Below, piece by piece: positions 9,449 to 18,316 of a stretch of DNA of 64,000 nt (positions within the stretch are counted from its first letter, which is position 1; the number at the start of each line of letters is the position of its first letter). The notes beneath the pieces were generated by a model. The model had not been told where the DNA came from and ran no database searches. It was given only the letters and a program-made list of their open reading frames with translations. The stretch comes from Synechocystis sp. PCC 6714 (lineage in GTDB: Bacteria; Cyanobacteriota; Cyanobacteriia; Cyanobacteriales; Microcystaceae), in contig NZ_CP007542.1 in the NCBI RefSeq assembly GCF_000478825.2, positions 558,001 through 622,000 on the forward strand. The letters run 5' to 3'. A program made the translations under genes and the position numbers.

Positions 9449-10381
9449 TCAAGTTTGGCCATAGTAATCGCTATCCCTTAGTTCTAATGTGTCCCCAATG
9501 GCCGTGCCAGTGTGGTAGGCCGCCAACAGGACAGGGCAGGTTTTTCCCCAAGCAATGTTGCCACGATAATCCAAGGCGATCGCCCCTAGGTCGGTGTTAT
9601 TTTCCAGGGCTTCCGTGATGGATTTTTCCATCGCTTGGGCCAGATCTTGCCCGTCTTTGACCCGGATTACCACCTTGGCGGCTAAACATTCGTTGATGAT
9701 GTCTTCCCCCACCCCGGTACAACTAACCCCAGCAAAACGGGTGGCATAGTTCCCCGCCGGCATAGCGGAATCGCTCACTCGGCCAATGCGTTCCAACCCT
9801 TTCCCTCCGGTGGAAGTGCCCGCTGCAATTTTGCCGTTACTATCCAAGGCCACTACACCGATGGTGCCCTTTCTCGCCTCAATGCCCGCTGTGGGATCGG
9901 CAATTAACCGGGCCATTTTTTTCCGCACATCTTCCCCCCGTTCTTCCATCCATTCTTGAATACGAAAATCCGTGGCGGGATCATAAATGGGCAATTGCAT
10001 TTCCCTGGCTAAATCCGCCGCCCCATAATCAGACAAAATCCGGTCTGTCTGACCCTGCAAAAATTGGGCCATCTGGATCGGGTTCTTAATGCGGGAAACG
10101 TTGATTACCCCACTAAAATTCTGGCGATCGCCATCCATCAAAGAAGCACTCATGCGTACCTGGCCGTCGGACTGGAGCACTGAACCGGTCCCGGCATTGA
10201 AACGGGGTTCATTTTCCAACAGTTCACAACCTTGCACCACCGCTTCTAGGGCACTGCCCCCCGCTGTTAGCGTTTGATATACCGCTGCCACAATCTGATG
10301 TAGAGATTGACGTACAGTGGCTAGGCCTCCTTTATCATCGAGGGAACTGGCACCGCCATGGATAATTAATTTGGGGGTCAT
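9449..10381 (-). CDS. iaaA: Isoaspartyl peptidase/L-asparaginase (Ntn hydrolase)
   Basis: A 310-residue plant-type asparaginase that hydrolyses isoaspartyl dipeptides and L-asparagine. It is made as a proenzyme that cuts itself ahead of a threonine nucleophile. Here that residue is T173 in ARKGTIGVVALD, with the second conserved motif at GTSTGGKGLERIGRVSDSA and the oxyanion region NAGTGSVLQSDG. It would release aspartate and ammonia or clear damaged peptides, for example those derived from cyanophycin or protein turnover. It lies between alr and purB, convergent with alr. PCC 6803 has the same enzyme next to purB, as I recall. Confidence 0.93.
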   Translation of the reverse strand: MTPKLIIHGGASSLDDKGGLATVRQSLHQIVAAVYQTLTAGGSALEAVVQGCELLENEPRFNAGTGSVLQSDGQVRMSASLMDGDRQNFSGVINVSRIKNPIQMAQFLQGQTDRILSDYGAADLAREMQLPIYDPATDFRIQEWMEERGEDVRKKMARLIADPTAGIEARKGTIGVVALDSNGKIAAGTSTGGKGLERIGRVSDSAMPAGNYATRFAGVSCTGVGEDIINECLAAKVVIRVKDGQDLAQAMEKSITEALENNTDLGAIALDYRGNIAWGKTCPVLLAAYHTGTAIGDTLELRDSDYYGQT

Positions 10382-10501
10382 AGGTTTGGGGACAAAGGTG
10401 TGTATGAAGAATAGGTCAGCATTAACGGATTGAAGATGGCATAGGAAACCGTTAGTGATTATGGGTCGAAGTCGGAAGGGAAGGCAGATCCAAACTTTTA
10501 A

Positions 10502-11797
10502 CTAAATATCCAAACGGCTGTAAATTTCCGCCAGGTTACTCAGATGTTGTTGGGGGTCAAAGCACTGGTCAATTTCTTCGGAAGAAAGCAATGCCTGCAC
10601 CTTGGCATCGGCCCGGACTAACTTTTCAAAATTTCCCCCTTCCGTGTTCCAAGCTTGGTGGGCAGAACTCTGCACAACCCGGTAAGCTTCTTCCCGATTC
10701 ATGCCTTTTTCCACTAGGGCTAACAGCACTTTTTGGCTGAAAATTACCCCGCCGTAAACGTTCATATTACGTTTCATATTTTCGGGATAGACCAACAGAT
10801 TTTTTACCAAATCGGTGGTTTCCTTCAACATGAAATGGGTCAGAATACAGCAGTCAGGAAAGGCCACCCGCTCCACGGAACTGTGGGAAATATCCCGTTC
10901 ATGCCAGAGGGCCACATTTTCCAATGCCGCCACCGCATGGCCACGAACCAAGCGGGCCATTCCCGTTAATCGTTCTGAGCGGATGGGGTTACGTTTGTGG
11001 GGCATAGCGGAAGAACCTTTTTGTCCTTTGGAAAAATATTCCTCCACTTCCAATACATCGGTGCGTTGCAGGTTACGAATTTCCACCGCAAACCGTTCCA
11101 AGGAAGCAGCCAGCAAAGCCAACTGTTGCACGTACTCTGCGTGGCGATCCCTAGAGATTACCTGGGTGGAAGCGGTGTCCGGCTCTAGACCTAATTTCTG
11201 ACAGGCGATCGCCTCAACTTTGGGGTCAATGTTGGCGTAGGTACCTACGGCGCCGGAAATTTTACCCACCGCAATGGATTGGGCCACCCGCACCAAACGA
11301 TCTCGATTTCTCAATACTTCTGCCAGCCAGCCGGCCAGCTTAAAGCCAAAGGTGATCGGTTCAGCGTGGATGCCATGGGAACGACCCACCATAACGGTGT
11401 AACGATGTTGTTGAGCCTGGTAACGGATGGCCTGAATTAGTTTTTCTAGCTCTTCCAAAATCAGGTCTAGGCTGGCCACCAATTGCAACGCTAGGGCTGT
11501 GTCCAACACATCCGAGCTGGTTAACCCTAAGTGAATGTAGCGTCCTGCATCCCCCACATACTCATTGACATTGGTTAAAAAGGCGATGACATCGTGGCGC
11601 ACTTCCGCCTCAATTTCCAATACCCTTTGGGGATCAAATTTAGCTTTGGCCTTGATTTCCTCCACCGCTGACTGGGGAATATAACCCAACTCTGCCTGGG
11701 CTTCACAGACGGCAACTTCCACGTCTAGCCAGGTTTGTAGCTTGTAGGTGTCCGTCCAAATTTTGCCCATTTCAGGCAGGGTGTAGCGTTCGATCAC
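10502..11797 (-). CDS. purB: Adenylosuccinate lyase
   Basis: PurB acts twice in purine synthesis, releasing fumarate from SAICAR and from adenylosuccinate. The 431-residue protein has the fumarase/aspartase superfamily signature GSSAMPHKRNPIRSE, which carries the flexible catalytic serine loop, and the histidine-bearing stretches LTSSDVLDTALALQ and GRSHGIHAEP. Its N-terminus MIERYTLPEMGKIW matches the family exactly, which fixes the start as GTG at 11797. It is about 120 bases upstream of the asparaginase gene on the same strand, so the two may be cotranscribed. Confidence 0.96.
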   Translation of the reverse strand: MIERYTLPEMGKIWTDTYKLQTWLDVEVAVCEAQAELGYIPQSAVEEIKAKAKFDPQRVLEIEAEVRHDVIAFLTNVNEYVGDAGRYIHLGLTSSDVLDTALALQLVASLDLILEELEKLIQAIRYQAQQHRYTVMVGRSHGIHAEPITFGFKLAGWLAEVLRNRDRLVRVAQSIAVGKISGAVGTYANIDPKVEAIACQKLGLEPDTASTQVISRDRHAEYVQQLALLAASLERFAVEIRNLQRTDVLEVEEYFSKGQKGSSAMPHKRNPIRSERLTGMARLVRGHAVAALENVALWHERDISHSSVERVAFPDCCILTHFMLKETTDLVKNLLVYPENMKRNMNVYGGVIFSQKVLLALVEKGMNREEAYRVVQSSAHQAWNTEGGNFEKLVRADAKVQALLSSEEIDQCFDPQQHLSNLAEIYSRLDI

Positions 11798-11952
11798 AGG
11801 GCCAATTCTCCAAATAACCGCTTAATTTTACTATTTGGCGGCAACCATCGTCAGATATTGGCATTCCAACCACTAAAGCAAGGGTGTTTTTCCAGGTTTT
11901 TTGTAACATGGGAGATGTTGCATTTGTGCCACCCAGAGCAGGGCCTGTATCC

Positions 11953-12540
11953 ATGACCATCACCAGTTCTGCACCGATCCCTACCCAAGATCAAACCCTT
12001 GTGCTGCCCGGTCGCCACAGTTGGGACGCTTTTAAGGCTATTCAGGCGGTGATGGAACAACAGCCAGGGCTAAGGATTACCTATCTAGATGGAGTAATTG
12101 AGTTCATGACCCTGGGGGAATACCACGAATCAATCAAAAGTGTGATTGCCATTTTGTTAGGCATTTATTTTTGGCAACGGGAAATTGCATTTATTCCGGT
12201 GGGTAGTGCCACCCGCGAATCGAAGGACGAATCTGTGTCTTTCGAGCCGGACGAGTCCTATTACTTGGGTGAAAAAAAAGCCCATCCCGATTTGGCCATC
12301 GAAGTTAATGTCAGCAGTGGCAGTGTTAAAACACTGGAAAAATATCAACGGCTTGGCATTGGTGAAGTCTGGATGTGGCAAGACAAGAAGTTTTCTATCT
12401 ACTTTCTAGATGGCGATCGCTACCAAACGGTCTCCAAAAGCCAACTGCTTCCAGATTTGGATATTACCCTGCTAGGAGAGTGTGTACTAATGTCTTCCCC
12501 GTTAGAGGCGATGCAAAAGTTTGCCAGTCAACAAACATAG
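11953..12540 (+). CDS. Uma2 (DUF820) family protein
   Basis: A 195-residue protein with the PD-(D/E)XK-like fold family Uma2, which is greatly expanded in cyanobacteria. Visible family features are the N-terminal ITYLDGVIEFMTLGEYHE, the acidic FEPDESYYLGEKKAHPDLAIEV core with its D-x(n)-E-V residues, and KYQRLGIGEVWMW. The biochemical role is not established; it is annotated as a putative restriction-like endonuclease but no methylase is nearby. The frame is open to a GTG at 11884; ATG at 11953 gives the usual N-terminus. It sits alone in the opposite direction to purB and ureB. Confidence 0.85.
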   Translation: MTITSSAPIPTQDQTLVLPGRHSWDAFKAIQAVMEQQPGLRITYLDGVIEFMTLGEYHESIKSVIAILLGIYFWQREIAFIPVGSATRESKDESVSFEPDESYYLGEKKAHPDLAIEVNVSSGSVKTLEKYQRLGIGEVWMWQDKKFSIYFLDGDRYQTVSKSQLLPDLDITLLGECVLMSSPLEAMQKFASQQT

Positions 12541-12572
12541 GCGGCGATCGCCTGGGTTGACCTGGTTTAAAC

Positions 12573-12905
12573 CTAATTTTTTTTGGCAGATTTAGGTTTT
12601 TCTAGGGGACCATTAACCAAGCCATTGAAGCCATAGATTTCTCGACTGCCAGCATAGGCCACTAAATTAACCGTTTTTTCGTCCCCTGGTTCAAAACGCA
12701 CCGCCGTTCCCGCTGGAATATCCAACCGCATGCCCCTGGCTAAATCCCGGTCAAATTGTAAAGCGGTATTGACTTCGTAGAAATGGTAATGGGAACCCAC
12801 TTGAATAGGGCGATCGCCAGTGTTGGCTACGTTAATGGTACAAGTGGGGCGGCCCACGTTTAGTTCTATGTCACCTTCGGGGGTAATAATTTCGCCGGGG
12901 ATCAT
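12573..12905 (-). CDS. ureB: Urease beta subunit
   Basis: A 110-residue urease beta chain, one of three structural subunits (UreA, UreB, UreC) that hydrolyse urea to ammonia and carbamate at a dinickel centre held by UreC. The opening [16 protein letters not shown] and the block [12 protein letters not shown] are signature segments. It stands alone: no ureA, ureC or accessory ureDEFG gene is within the window, as in PCC 6803 where the urease genes are scattered. It follows the MPBQ methyltransferase gene and a tiny ORF on the same strand. The urea transporter protein UrtA is encoded only 2.4 kb away. Confidence 0.95.
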   Translation of the reverse strand: MIPGEIITPEGDIELNVGRPTCTINVANTGDRPIQVGSHYHFYEVNTALQFDRDLARGMRLDIPAGTAVRFEPGDEKTVNLVAYAGSREIYGFNGLVNGPLEKPKSAKKN

Positions 12906-12950
12906 GGTTGCAATTATGGTTAGTTGAGCTGTGAATGTTAGTCGATTAGC

Positions 12951-13016
12951 TTAGGCCTGCCAAGCAAAAAATAAAATACTCCCCAACAGTAACCCTAAAA
13001 ACAGGTCTGTGGCCAT
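12951..13016 (-). CDS. Candidate 21-aa single-span membrane peptide
   Basis: A short frame follows directly after the MPBQ methyltransferase gene. It reads MATDLFLGLLLGSILFFAWQA, given here as MATDLFLGLLLGSIL plus FFAWQA, which is one hydrophobic span. The methyltransferase stop codon TAA is overlapped by AAAGGA, a good Shine-Dalgarno sequence, about ten bases ahead of the ATG. Small single-span proteins are common in cyanobacterial photosynthetic and respiratory complexes. It is not one of the Psb, Psa, Pet or Ndh small subunits I can recall. Chance cannot be excluded for so short a frame. Confidence 0.35.
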   Translation of the reverse strand: MATDLFLGLLLGSILFFAWQA

Positions 13017-13030
13017 GGCATAGTTTTCCT

Positions 13031-13987
13031 TTAAGCTTCAGTAGCATTTTTTTTCACCGCCTTAAACATACCAAAGCGACAAAGTCCGGTGCCAAAGGCA
13101 AGACGCATTAATAAAATAGTCGGTACTTCCCGCACGGATTTGATGAAACCAGGAAGGCCGTATTGCAACCAGCCCTGGGGCCGGATCATGCCCTGCCAAA
13201 TGGTATCTAACCAAGCGGGGAGGGTGGGCACAGTCCAATCGGCGGTGGTGACCTGGCCCTCGACTAAACCAGTGGCTTCGAGGTTTTCTGCAAAGCCTTC
13301 AATGCTGGCAAAGGCGGGGTGGGACCATTGATCCAACAGTTGCCGCATCACGGGTTTTTCCCAAAAGTTTAACGGCACCTGGCGATCGTCCCGTTGATTC
13401 CAATCCGCCACCACCAAAATGCCTCCTGGTTTAACTACCCGCAGTAACTCCCTAGCAAATACAGCTTTATCGGGCATATGGGGCCCCGCTTCCACCGACC
13501 AAACCACGTCGAAACTAGCGTCAGGAAAAGACAAGGCCATGGCATCATCCACCGCAAACTTGGCTGTTACATCGGGGGGAGTTAATTCCGTCGCCCGTTT
13601 GACCTGTTGGGGGCTAATGGTGATGCCGGTGACATTAAAACCATAATCCTGAGCGAGAATGCGACTGCTACCACCAATGCCGCAACCCACATCCAGCACG
13701 GTGGTGCCTGGGGGAAGTGTATCTAAGCCTCCCCACTGGGCCATGGCATGGACAAAATCAATTTTCGATTGGATAAAATCCTTTGCCACTGGAGGATCGC
13801 CATAATGGCCAAGGTGGATATGATCGCCCCAGTAGTATTCCAAAATCCCGTCCTCCGTCCATTGGTCGTAGGCATTGGCCACGGAATCGGCGGATTGATA
13901 GCCCCGGGCAGTAAACAAATATAATCCAGCGGCGATCGCCAGGAAGAGGGAAAACAAACCAGCAGGGAACAGCAAAGACTCAGCCAT
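13031..13987 (-). CDS. MPBQ/MSBQ methyltransferase (tocopherol and plastoquinone pathway)
   Basis: A 318-residue SAM methyltransferase that methylates 2-methyl-6-phytyl- and 2-methyl-6-solanyl-benzoquinol, a step of tocopherol and plastoquinone formation. It matches the PCC 6803 protein Sll0418 closely as I remember it, including its length. An N-terminal membrane anchor (about residues 5-25) is followed by the class I SAM motif TTVLDVGCGIGGSSRIL, then WSVEAGPHMPDK and GGILVVADWNQRDDRQ. The start is ATG at 13987; the frame is open twelve codons further upstream but lacks support. It may form a unit with the 21-codon frame and ureB downstream. Its isoprenoid substrates depend on the MEP pathway that includes IspH. 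Confidence 0.93.
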   Translation of the reverse strand: MAESLLFPAGLFSLFLAIAAGLYLFTARGYQSADSVANAYDQWTEDGILEYYWGDHIHLGHYGDPPVAKDFIQSKIDFVHAMAQWGGLDTLPPGTTVLDVGCGIGGSSRILAQDYGFNVTGITISPQQVKRATELTPPDVTAKFAVDDAMALSFPDASFDVVWSVEAGPHMPDKAVFARELLRVVKPGGILVVADWNQRDDRQVPLNFWEKPVMRQLLDQWSHPAFASIEGFAENLEATGLVEGQVTTADWTVPTLPAWLDTIWQGMIRPQGWLQYGLPGFIKSVREVPTILLMRLAFGTGLCRFGMFKAVKKNATEA

Positions 13988-14055
13988 GGAATAGTTAAAA
14001 CAGTGGGAAAAACAAAATATCAAACTTGTTTAGGGTAACAAAGTTGGACAGGGCC

Positions 14056-15015
14056 ATGAATCGCTTCCAATCCATTGTGGGTCAAGACCAAGCCATTGCC
14101 TTACTGCACCAGGCGATCGCCCAGGGACGCATTGCTCCGGCATATTTGTTAGTGGGGCCGGAGGGGGTAGGCAAAAGTTTAGCCGCCAAGGCCTTTGGGG
14201 AAACCTTGTTGATGGGATGGGGAAGTCAACCCGATCGCCAGGAACGCTTTTTTGCGGGCAATCATCCTGACCTCCTCAAAATAGAGCCAACTTTTCAACA
14301 CCAAGGTCAACTATTAACCGCCAACGAAGCAGAGCAAGCCGGACTAAAACGACGGGCCGCTCCCCTGATCCGGGTAGAACAGATTCGGGAAATTAATCGT
14401 TTTCTCAGCCGTCCCCCCCTGGAAGCGGACAGAGCCGTCATCCTGATTGAAGAAGCCCAAGCCATGAATGAAGGGGCGGCCAATGCTTTGCTGAAAACCC
14501 TGGAAGAGCCGGGGCGAGCAACTTTAATCCTCCTGGCCCCCAGCGTCGATGCTCTCCTACCCACCATTGTTTCCCGTTGCCAACGCATTCCCTTTTACCG
14601 TTTAGGGCAAAGTAATATGGCCAAAATTCTGCAGAGGCTGGGTCGTCAGGAAATTCTCAACCACCCCGAACTGTTGGCGATCGCCCAGGGGAGTCCCGGA
14701 GTCCTATTTCAAGCCTGGGAACAGATGCAGAGTATCCCCCCGGAACTGCGGCAAAAGTTAATTCAGCCCCCGGCCAATCCCCTAGAAGCCTTTGATTTGG
14801 CCAAAATGGTGGACAACAACTTGGACAACGGTGGCCAACTTTGGTTGGTGGATTATCTCCAATACCATTACTGGCAAGGGTACCGACAACGACCATGGTT
14901 GGAAATTCTCGAAAAAGCCCGTAAATATCTGGCGGCCTACGTTCAGCCCCGCTTGGTGTGGGAAACCACCTTTCTTGCCCTATACCGTCTGCAATGCTCC
15001 GGCGATCGCCCATAA
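14056..15015 (+). CDS. holB: DNA polymerase III delta' subunit (HolB-like)
   Basis: A 319-residue AAA+ clamp-loader subunit. The N-terminus MNRFQSIVGQDQAIALLHQA is typical. The P-loop is GPEGVGKSLAAK. Further family features are ILIEEAQAMNEGAANALLKT, matching the Walker B/DExx region, and the SRC motif in IVSRCQRIPF, which inserts an arginine finger into a neighbouring subunit. The four zinc-binding cysteines of E. coli delta' are not present in the region between the P-loop and the Walker B motif, as in some cyanobacterial delta' proteins. ATG at 14056 is chosen over a TTG at 14026. The gene is divergent from the methyltransferase gene, about 70 bases away, and 300 bases upstream of urtA. 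Confidence 0.88.
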   Translation: MNRFQSIVGQDQAIALLHQAIAQGRIAPAYLLVGPEGVGKSLAAKAFGETLLMGWGSQPDRQERFFAGNHPDLLKIEPTFQHQGQLLTANEAEQAGLKRRAAPLIRVEQIREINRFLSRPPLEADRAVILIEEAQAMNEGAANALLKTLEEPGRATLILLAPSVDALLPTIVSRCQRIPFYRLGQSNMAKILQRLGRQEILNHPELLAIAQGSPGVLFQAWEQMQSIPPELRQKLIQPPANPLEAFDLAKMVDNNLDNGGQLWLVDYLQYHYWQGYRQRPWLEILEKARKYLAAYVQPRLVWETTFLALYRLQCSGDRP

Positions 15016-15108
15016 ACAGGATTGTTCTCCTTGAACCTTTCTAATGCCAAACCTCCCTGACAATGGGAGCAAAATAGGCACAAAAAGGGCTTTAGCTAGG
15101 GAAAGACG

Positions 15109-15151
15109 GTATCCTATGCTACATAACTGTTTCTTAACCTGCTCGTAGTAT
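15109..15151 (+). promoter_or_regulatory. NtcA-activated promoter of urtA
   Basis: The sequence GTA-TCCTATGC-TAC at 15109-15122 fits the NtcA consensus GTA-N8-TAC perfectly. Exactly 23 bases later comes TAGTAT (15146-15151), matching the TAN3T -10 box at the spacing used by class II NtcA promoters, where NtcA replaces a -35 element. The start codon of urtA lies about 170 bases further on. Urea transport genes are NtcA targets in several cyanobacteria, so nitrogen-starvation induction is expected. Confidence 0.88.
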
Positions 15152-15318
15152 TGGGTCTTATTTGTTTCCAGCGGATTTACCCTGGGAATATCTTTCCTTG
15201 TTGACCTAAATAAACTGCGGATAAAAACTTTTTAAGAGCACTGTTTCCGCCCGATCAACTCCTCTCCACCAGCCAACAAGCATATTTAGAATCCTTACGA
15301 GGTAATAATTCTTCGCGT

Positions 15319-16647
15319 ATGACTAACCCTTTTGGAAGACGTAAATTTTTGCTGTATGGATCAGCAACCCTAGGCGCAAGTCTATTGCTCAAAGCCTGTG
15401 GCGGTGGCACCGAACCCACCACCGAACCTACTGAGTCCCCCACCACCGGTACTGCTCCCACCGGAGAACCGATTAAAGTGGGTTTGCTCCATTCCCTCAG
15501 TGGCACCATGGCCATTAGTGAAACCACCGTAGTGGAAGCGGCCGAATTGGCGATCGAGGAGATCAATGCGGCCGGCGGTGTACTGGGTAGACCAATCGAA
15601 GCCATTAAAGAGGATGGTGCTTCCGATTGGCCCACCTTTGCCGAAAAAGCGGCGAAGTTGATTGACCAAGATAAAGTGGTCAACGTCTTTGGTTGTTGGA
15701 CTTCCGCTAGCCGTAAAGCTGTACTGCCCGTCTTTGAAGCCAAAAACCACATGCTTTGGTACCCAGTGCAGTACGAAGGCCAAGAATGTTCCAAAAACAT
15801 TTTCTACACCGGTGCCGCCCCCAACCAACAGATTGAACCGGCGGTGGACTGGTTACTGGAAAATAAAGGCAAAAAATTCTTCCTGGTGGGTTCCGATTAC
15901 GTGTTCCCCCGCACTGCCAACACCATTATTAAAGAGCAGTTAAAAGCCAAAGGTGGCGAAACCGTTGGGGAAGATTACCTACCCCTAGGCAACACTGAAG
16001 TTACCCCCATCATCACCAAACTCCGGGAAGCTCTGCCCGATGGCGGCGTAATTTTCAACACCCTCAACGGGGACAGTAACGTTGCCTTTTTCAAACAGAT
16101 CCAAGCCGCTGGTTTAACCCCCGACAAATATCCCGTTATGTCCGTGAGTGTGGCAGAGGAGGAAGTGCGCCAAATTGGGAAGGAATACCTCCTGGGCCAG
16201 TATGCTTCTTGGAACTACTTCCAAAGTGTGGACACCCCTGCCAACCAGAAGTTTGTGGCCGCCTTTAAAGCTAAGTACGGCGAAGACCGGGTGACCAATG
16301 ACCCCATGGAAGCGGCCTATATTTCCGTTTACCTCTGGAAGGCAGCGGTGGAAGCGGCCGGTGATGTGGGTGAAACCCCTGAAGGGCTAGAAAAAGTCAG
16401 GGCAGCGGCGATCGGCAAAACCTTTGATGCCCCGGAAGGTATGGTGACCATGCAACCGAACCACCATATTTCTAAAACCGTCCGCATTGGGGAAGTGAAT
16501 GATGAAGGTCAGTTCACCATTGTTTGGTCCAGTGAAGGCCCCGTTGATCCCATCCCCTGGAACCAGTTCGTACCGGAAACCAAGGGTTTCACCTGCGATT
16601 GGACCCGCACCGATGTGGAGAACCCCGGTAAGTTCAAAGCCAGCTAG
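15319..16647 (+). CDS. urtA: Urea ABC transporter substrate-binding protein UrtA
   Basis: The 442-residue periplasmic urea receptor of the UrtABCDE transporter. The N-terminus has a twin-arginine stretch [18 protein letters not shown] followed by the lipobox LLKAC, so it is probably exported folded by Tat and anchored as a lipoprotein. A Thr/Pro-rich linker (residues 35-52) precedes the type I periplasmic-binding fold beginning [17 protein letters not shown]. The segments [17 protein letters not shown] and [20 protein letters not shown] are characteristic of UrtA and the related amide-binding FmdD. The permease and ATPase genes urtBCDE are not adjacent, as in PCC 6803 where urtA is also separate. 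An NtcA promoter lies upstream. Stop codon is 186 bases before radA. Confidence 0.95.
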   Translation: MTNPFGRRKFLLYGSATLGASLLLKACGGGTEPTTEPTESPTTGTAPTGEPIKVGLLHSLSGTMAISETTVVEAAELAIEEINAAGGVLGRPIEAIKEDGASDWPTFAEKAAKLIDQDKVVNVFGCWTSASRKAVLPVFEAKNHMLWYPVQYEGQECSKNIFYTGAAPNQQIEPAVDWLLENKGKKFFLVGSDYVFPRTANTIIKEQLKAKGGETVGEDYLPLGNTEVTPIITKLREALPDGGVIFNTLNGDSNVAFFKQIQAAGLTPDKYPVMSVSVAEEEVRQIGKEYLLGQYASWNYFQSVDTPANQKFVAAFKAKYGEDRVTNDPMEAAYISVYLWKAAVEAAGDVGETPEGLEKVRAAAIGKTFDAPEGMVTMQPNHHISKTVRIGEVNDEGQFTIVWSSEGPVDPIPWNQFVPETKGFTCDWTRTDVENPGKFKAS

Positions 16648-16833
16648 GTTGGCATCATTTTTAACCGAGTAAATAGCTATAACACTGATCACTTGTTTGA
16701 TGGTTTGAGTTATTAGGGCCATTGGCTCCATTGATTTCCCCATGATGGGATTTGAATGGGCCAGTGGTTTTTTCTTGCTCCATTCGGGATGATTAGGTCA
16801 AGATAGGGCCCTACGTTTATTCCCTTGGCACCC

Positions 16834-18306
16834 ATGGCTAAAGCCCGGACAAAATTTGTGTGCTCTGCCTGTGGAGCGGACCATGCCCAATGGTTTGGTC
16901 GTTGCCCCAAATGCCATGAGTATGGAAGTTTACAGGAGGAAATTGTCAATGCCGTTTCTAGTGGTACCAATCACCGTAGTTTGGGAGCGCAAAAATCCCG
17001 TTCTTCCAAGGTAAAAACCGGGCAACCCCAGGCGGCTTTAACTTTTTCCCAAATTCGCCAGGAAAATCAAGGGCGTTTCCCCTCTGGTTACGGGGAGTTG
17101 GACCGGGTTTTGGGAGGGGGCATTGTACCAGGGGCGTTAATTTTAATTGGGGGAGATCCGGGCATTGGCAAATCTACCCTGTTATTACAGGTGGCATTTC
17201 AGCTGGCCACCCGTTTACCGCGAATTTTATACGTTTCAGCAGAAGAGTCAGGAGAACAAATTAAGCTCCGGGCCACCCGCTTAGGCATCACCCAAACCGT
17301 TGAGCAGAGCGAAGCTAAAGATGGAATAAACAATCTTGTCCATGATGGCAATTTATTTGTTTTACCAGAAACCAATTTAGAAGATATTTTGCGGGAATTG
17401 GAAGCTCTCCAGCCCCAAGTGGCCATCATTGATAGTATTCAAAATTTATATTTTCCTGCCCTTAGTTCGGCCCCGGGTTCCGTTTCCCAGGTGCGGGAAT
17501 GTACAGGTTTATTAATGCAATTGGCTAAACGGGATCACATCAGTTTATTCATTGTGGGCCATGTCACAAAAGAAGGGGCGATCGCCGGGCCGAAGGTGTT
17601 GGAACATTTGGTGGACACGGTGTTGTATTTTCAGGGCGATCGATTTGCGTCCCACCGTTTACTCAGATCGGTAAAAAATCGCTTTGGGGCTACCCAAGAA
17701 ATTGGCATTTTTGAAATGGTGCAATCGGGGCTAAAGGAGGTGCTCAATCCGTCCCAATTATTCCTGGGCAGTCGGGAGGAATTTATGTCCGGCACGGCTA
17801 TTACTGTGGCCTGTGAAGGAACTAGGCCCTTGGTGGTGGAATTACAAGCTTTAGTGAGTCCCACCAGTTATGCTTCCCCCCGGCGATCGACTACGGGGGT
17901 GGACTACAATCGCCTTTTGCAAGTGCTTGCTGTGTTGGAAAAACGCCTAGGAGTGCCCCTCTCCAAATTGGACGCGTACCTATCCGTGGCGGGGGGCCTG
18001 GAAGTGGAAGAACCAGCGGTGGATTTGGCCATGGCGATCGCCTTGGTGGCCAGTTTCCGAGACCGGGTGGTGGATCCAGAAATGATTATTCTGGGGGAAA
18101 TTGGCTTAGGGGGGCAAATTCGCCCCGTTTCCCAGCTCGAAATTCGCTTAAAGGAAGCGGCTAAGCTAGGGTTTAAAAAGGCCATTGTCCCCAAGGGCCA
18201 AACGGGCACTGAATCCGCCGGCATTAAACTCATCCCCGTGGGCAAGGTCTTTGCGGCGATCGCCGTAGCCCTACCGGCCAAGGAAGACATCGCCAGCAAC
18301 GGCTAA
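16834..18306 (+). CDS. radA: DNA repair protein RadA (Sms)
   Basis: A 490-residue RecA-like helicase that drives branch migration of recombination intermediates. It has the three expected parts: a zinc finger with cysteines at 10, 13, 24 and 27 (FVCSACGADHAQW and RCPKCHEYG), a RecA-type ATPase with P-loop GGDPGIGKSTLLLQ and the RadA-specific KNRFGATQEIG motif, and a C-terminal Lon-like domain (about 350-490) with SVAGGLEVEEPAVDLA and the unusually conserved GEIGLGGQIRPV. ATG at 16834 is used rather than a TTG three codons upstream. It is followed after ten bases by the 5-FCL gene, so they are probably cotranscribed. Confidence 0.96.
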   Translation: MAKARTKFVCSACGADHAQWFGRCPKCHEYGSLQEEIVNAVSSGTNHRSLGAQKSRSSKVKTGQPQAALTFSQIRQENQGRFPSGYGELDRVLGGGIVPGALILIGGDPGIGKSTLLLQVAFQLATRLPRILYVSAEESGEQIKLRATRLGITQTVEQSEAKDGINNLVHDGNLFVLPETNLEDILRELEALQPQVAIIDSIQNLYFPALSSAPGSVSQVRECTGLLMQLAKRDHISLFIVGHVTKEGAIAGPKVLEHLVDTVLYFQGDRFASHRLLRSVKNRFGATQEIGIFEMVQSGLKEVLNPSQLFLGSREEFMSGTAITVACEGTRPLVVELQALVSPTSYASPRRSTTGVDYNRLLQVLAVLEKRLGVPLSKLDAYLSVAGGLEVEEPAVDLAMAIALVASFRDRVVDPEMIILGEIGLGGQIRPVSQLEIRLKEAAKLGFKKAIVPKGQTGTESAGIKLIPVGKVFAAIAVALPAKEDIASNG

Positions 18307-18316
18307 AATCTGATAG

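Noticed and set aside
11953-12540. Restriction or defence system around the Uma2 gene
   Set aside because: Uma2 genes are scattered singly in cyanobacteria, and no methylase, toxin or helicase partner is adjacent.
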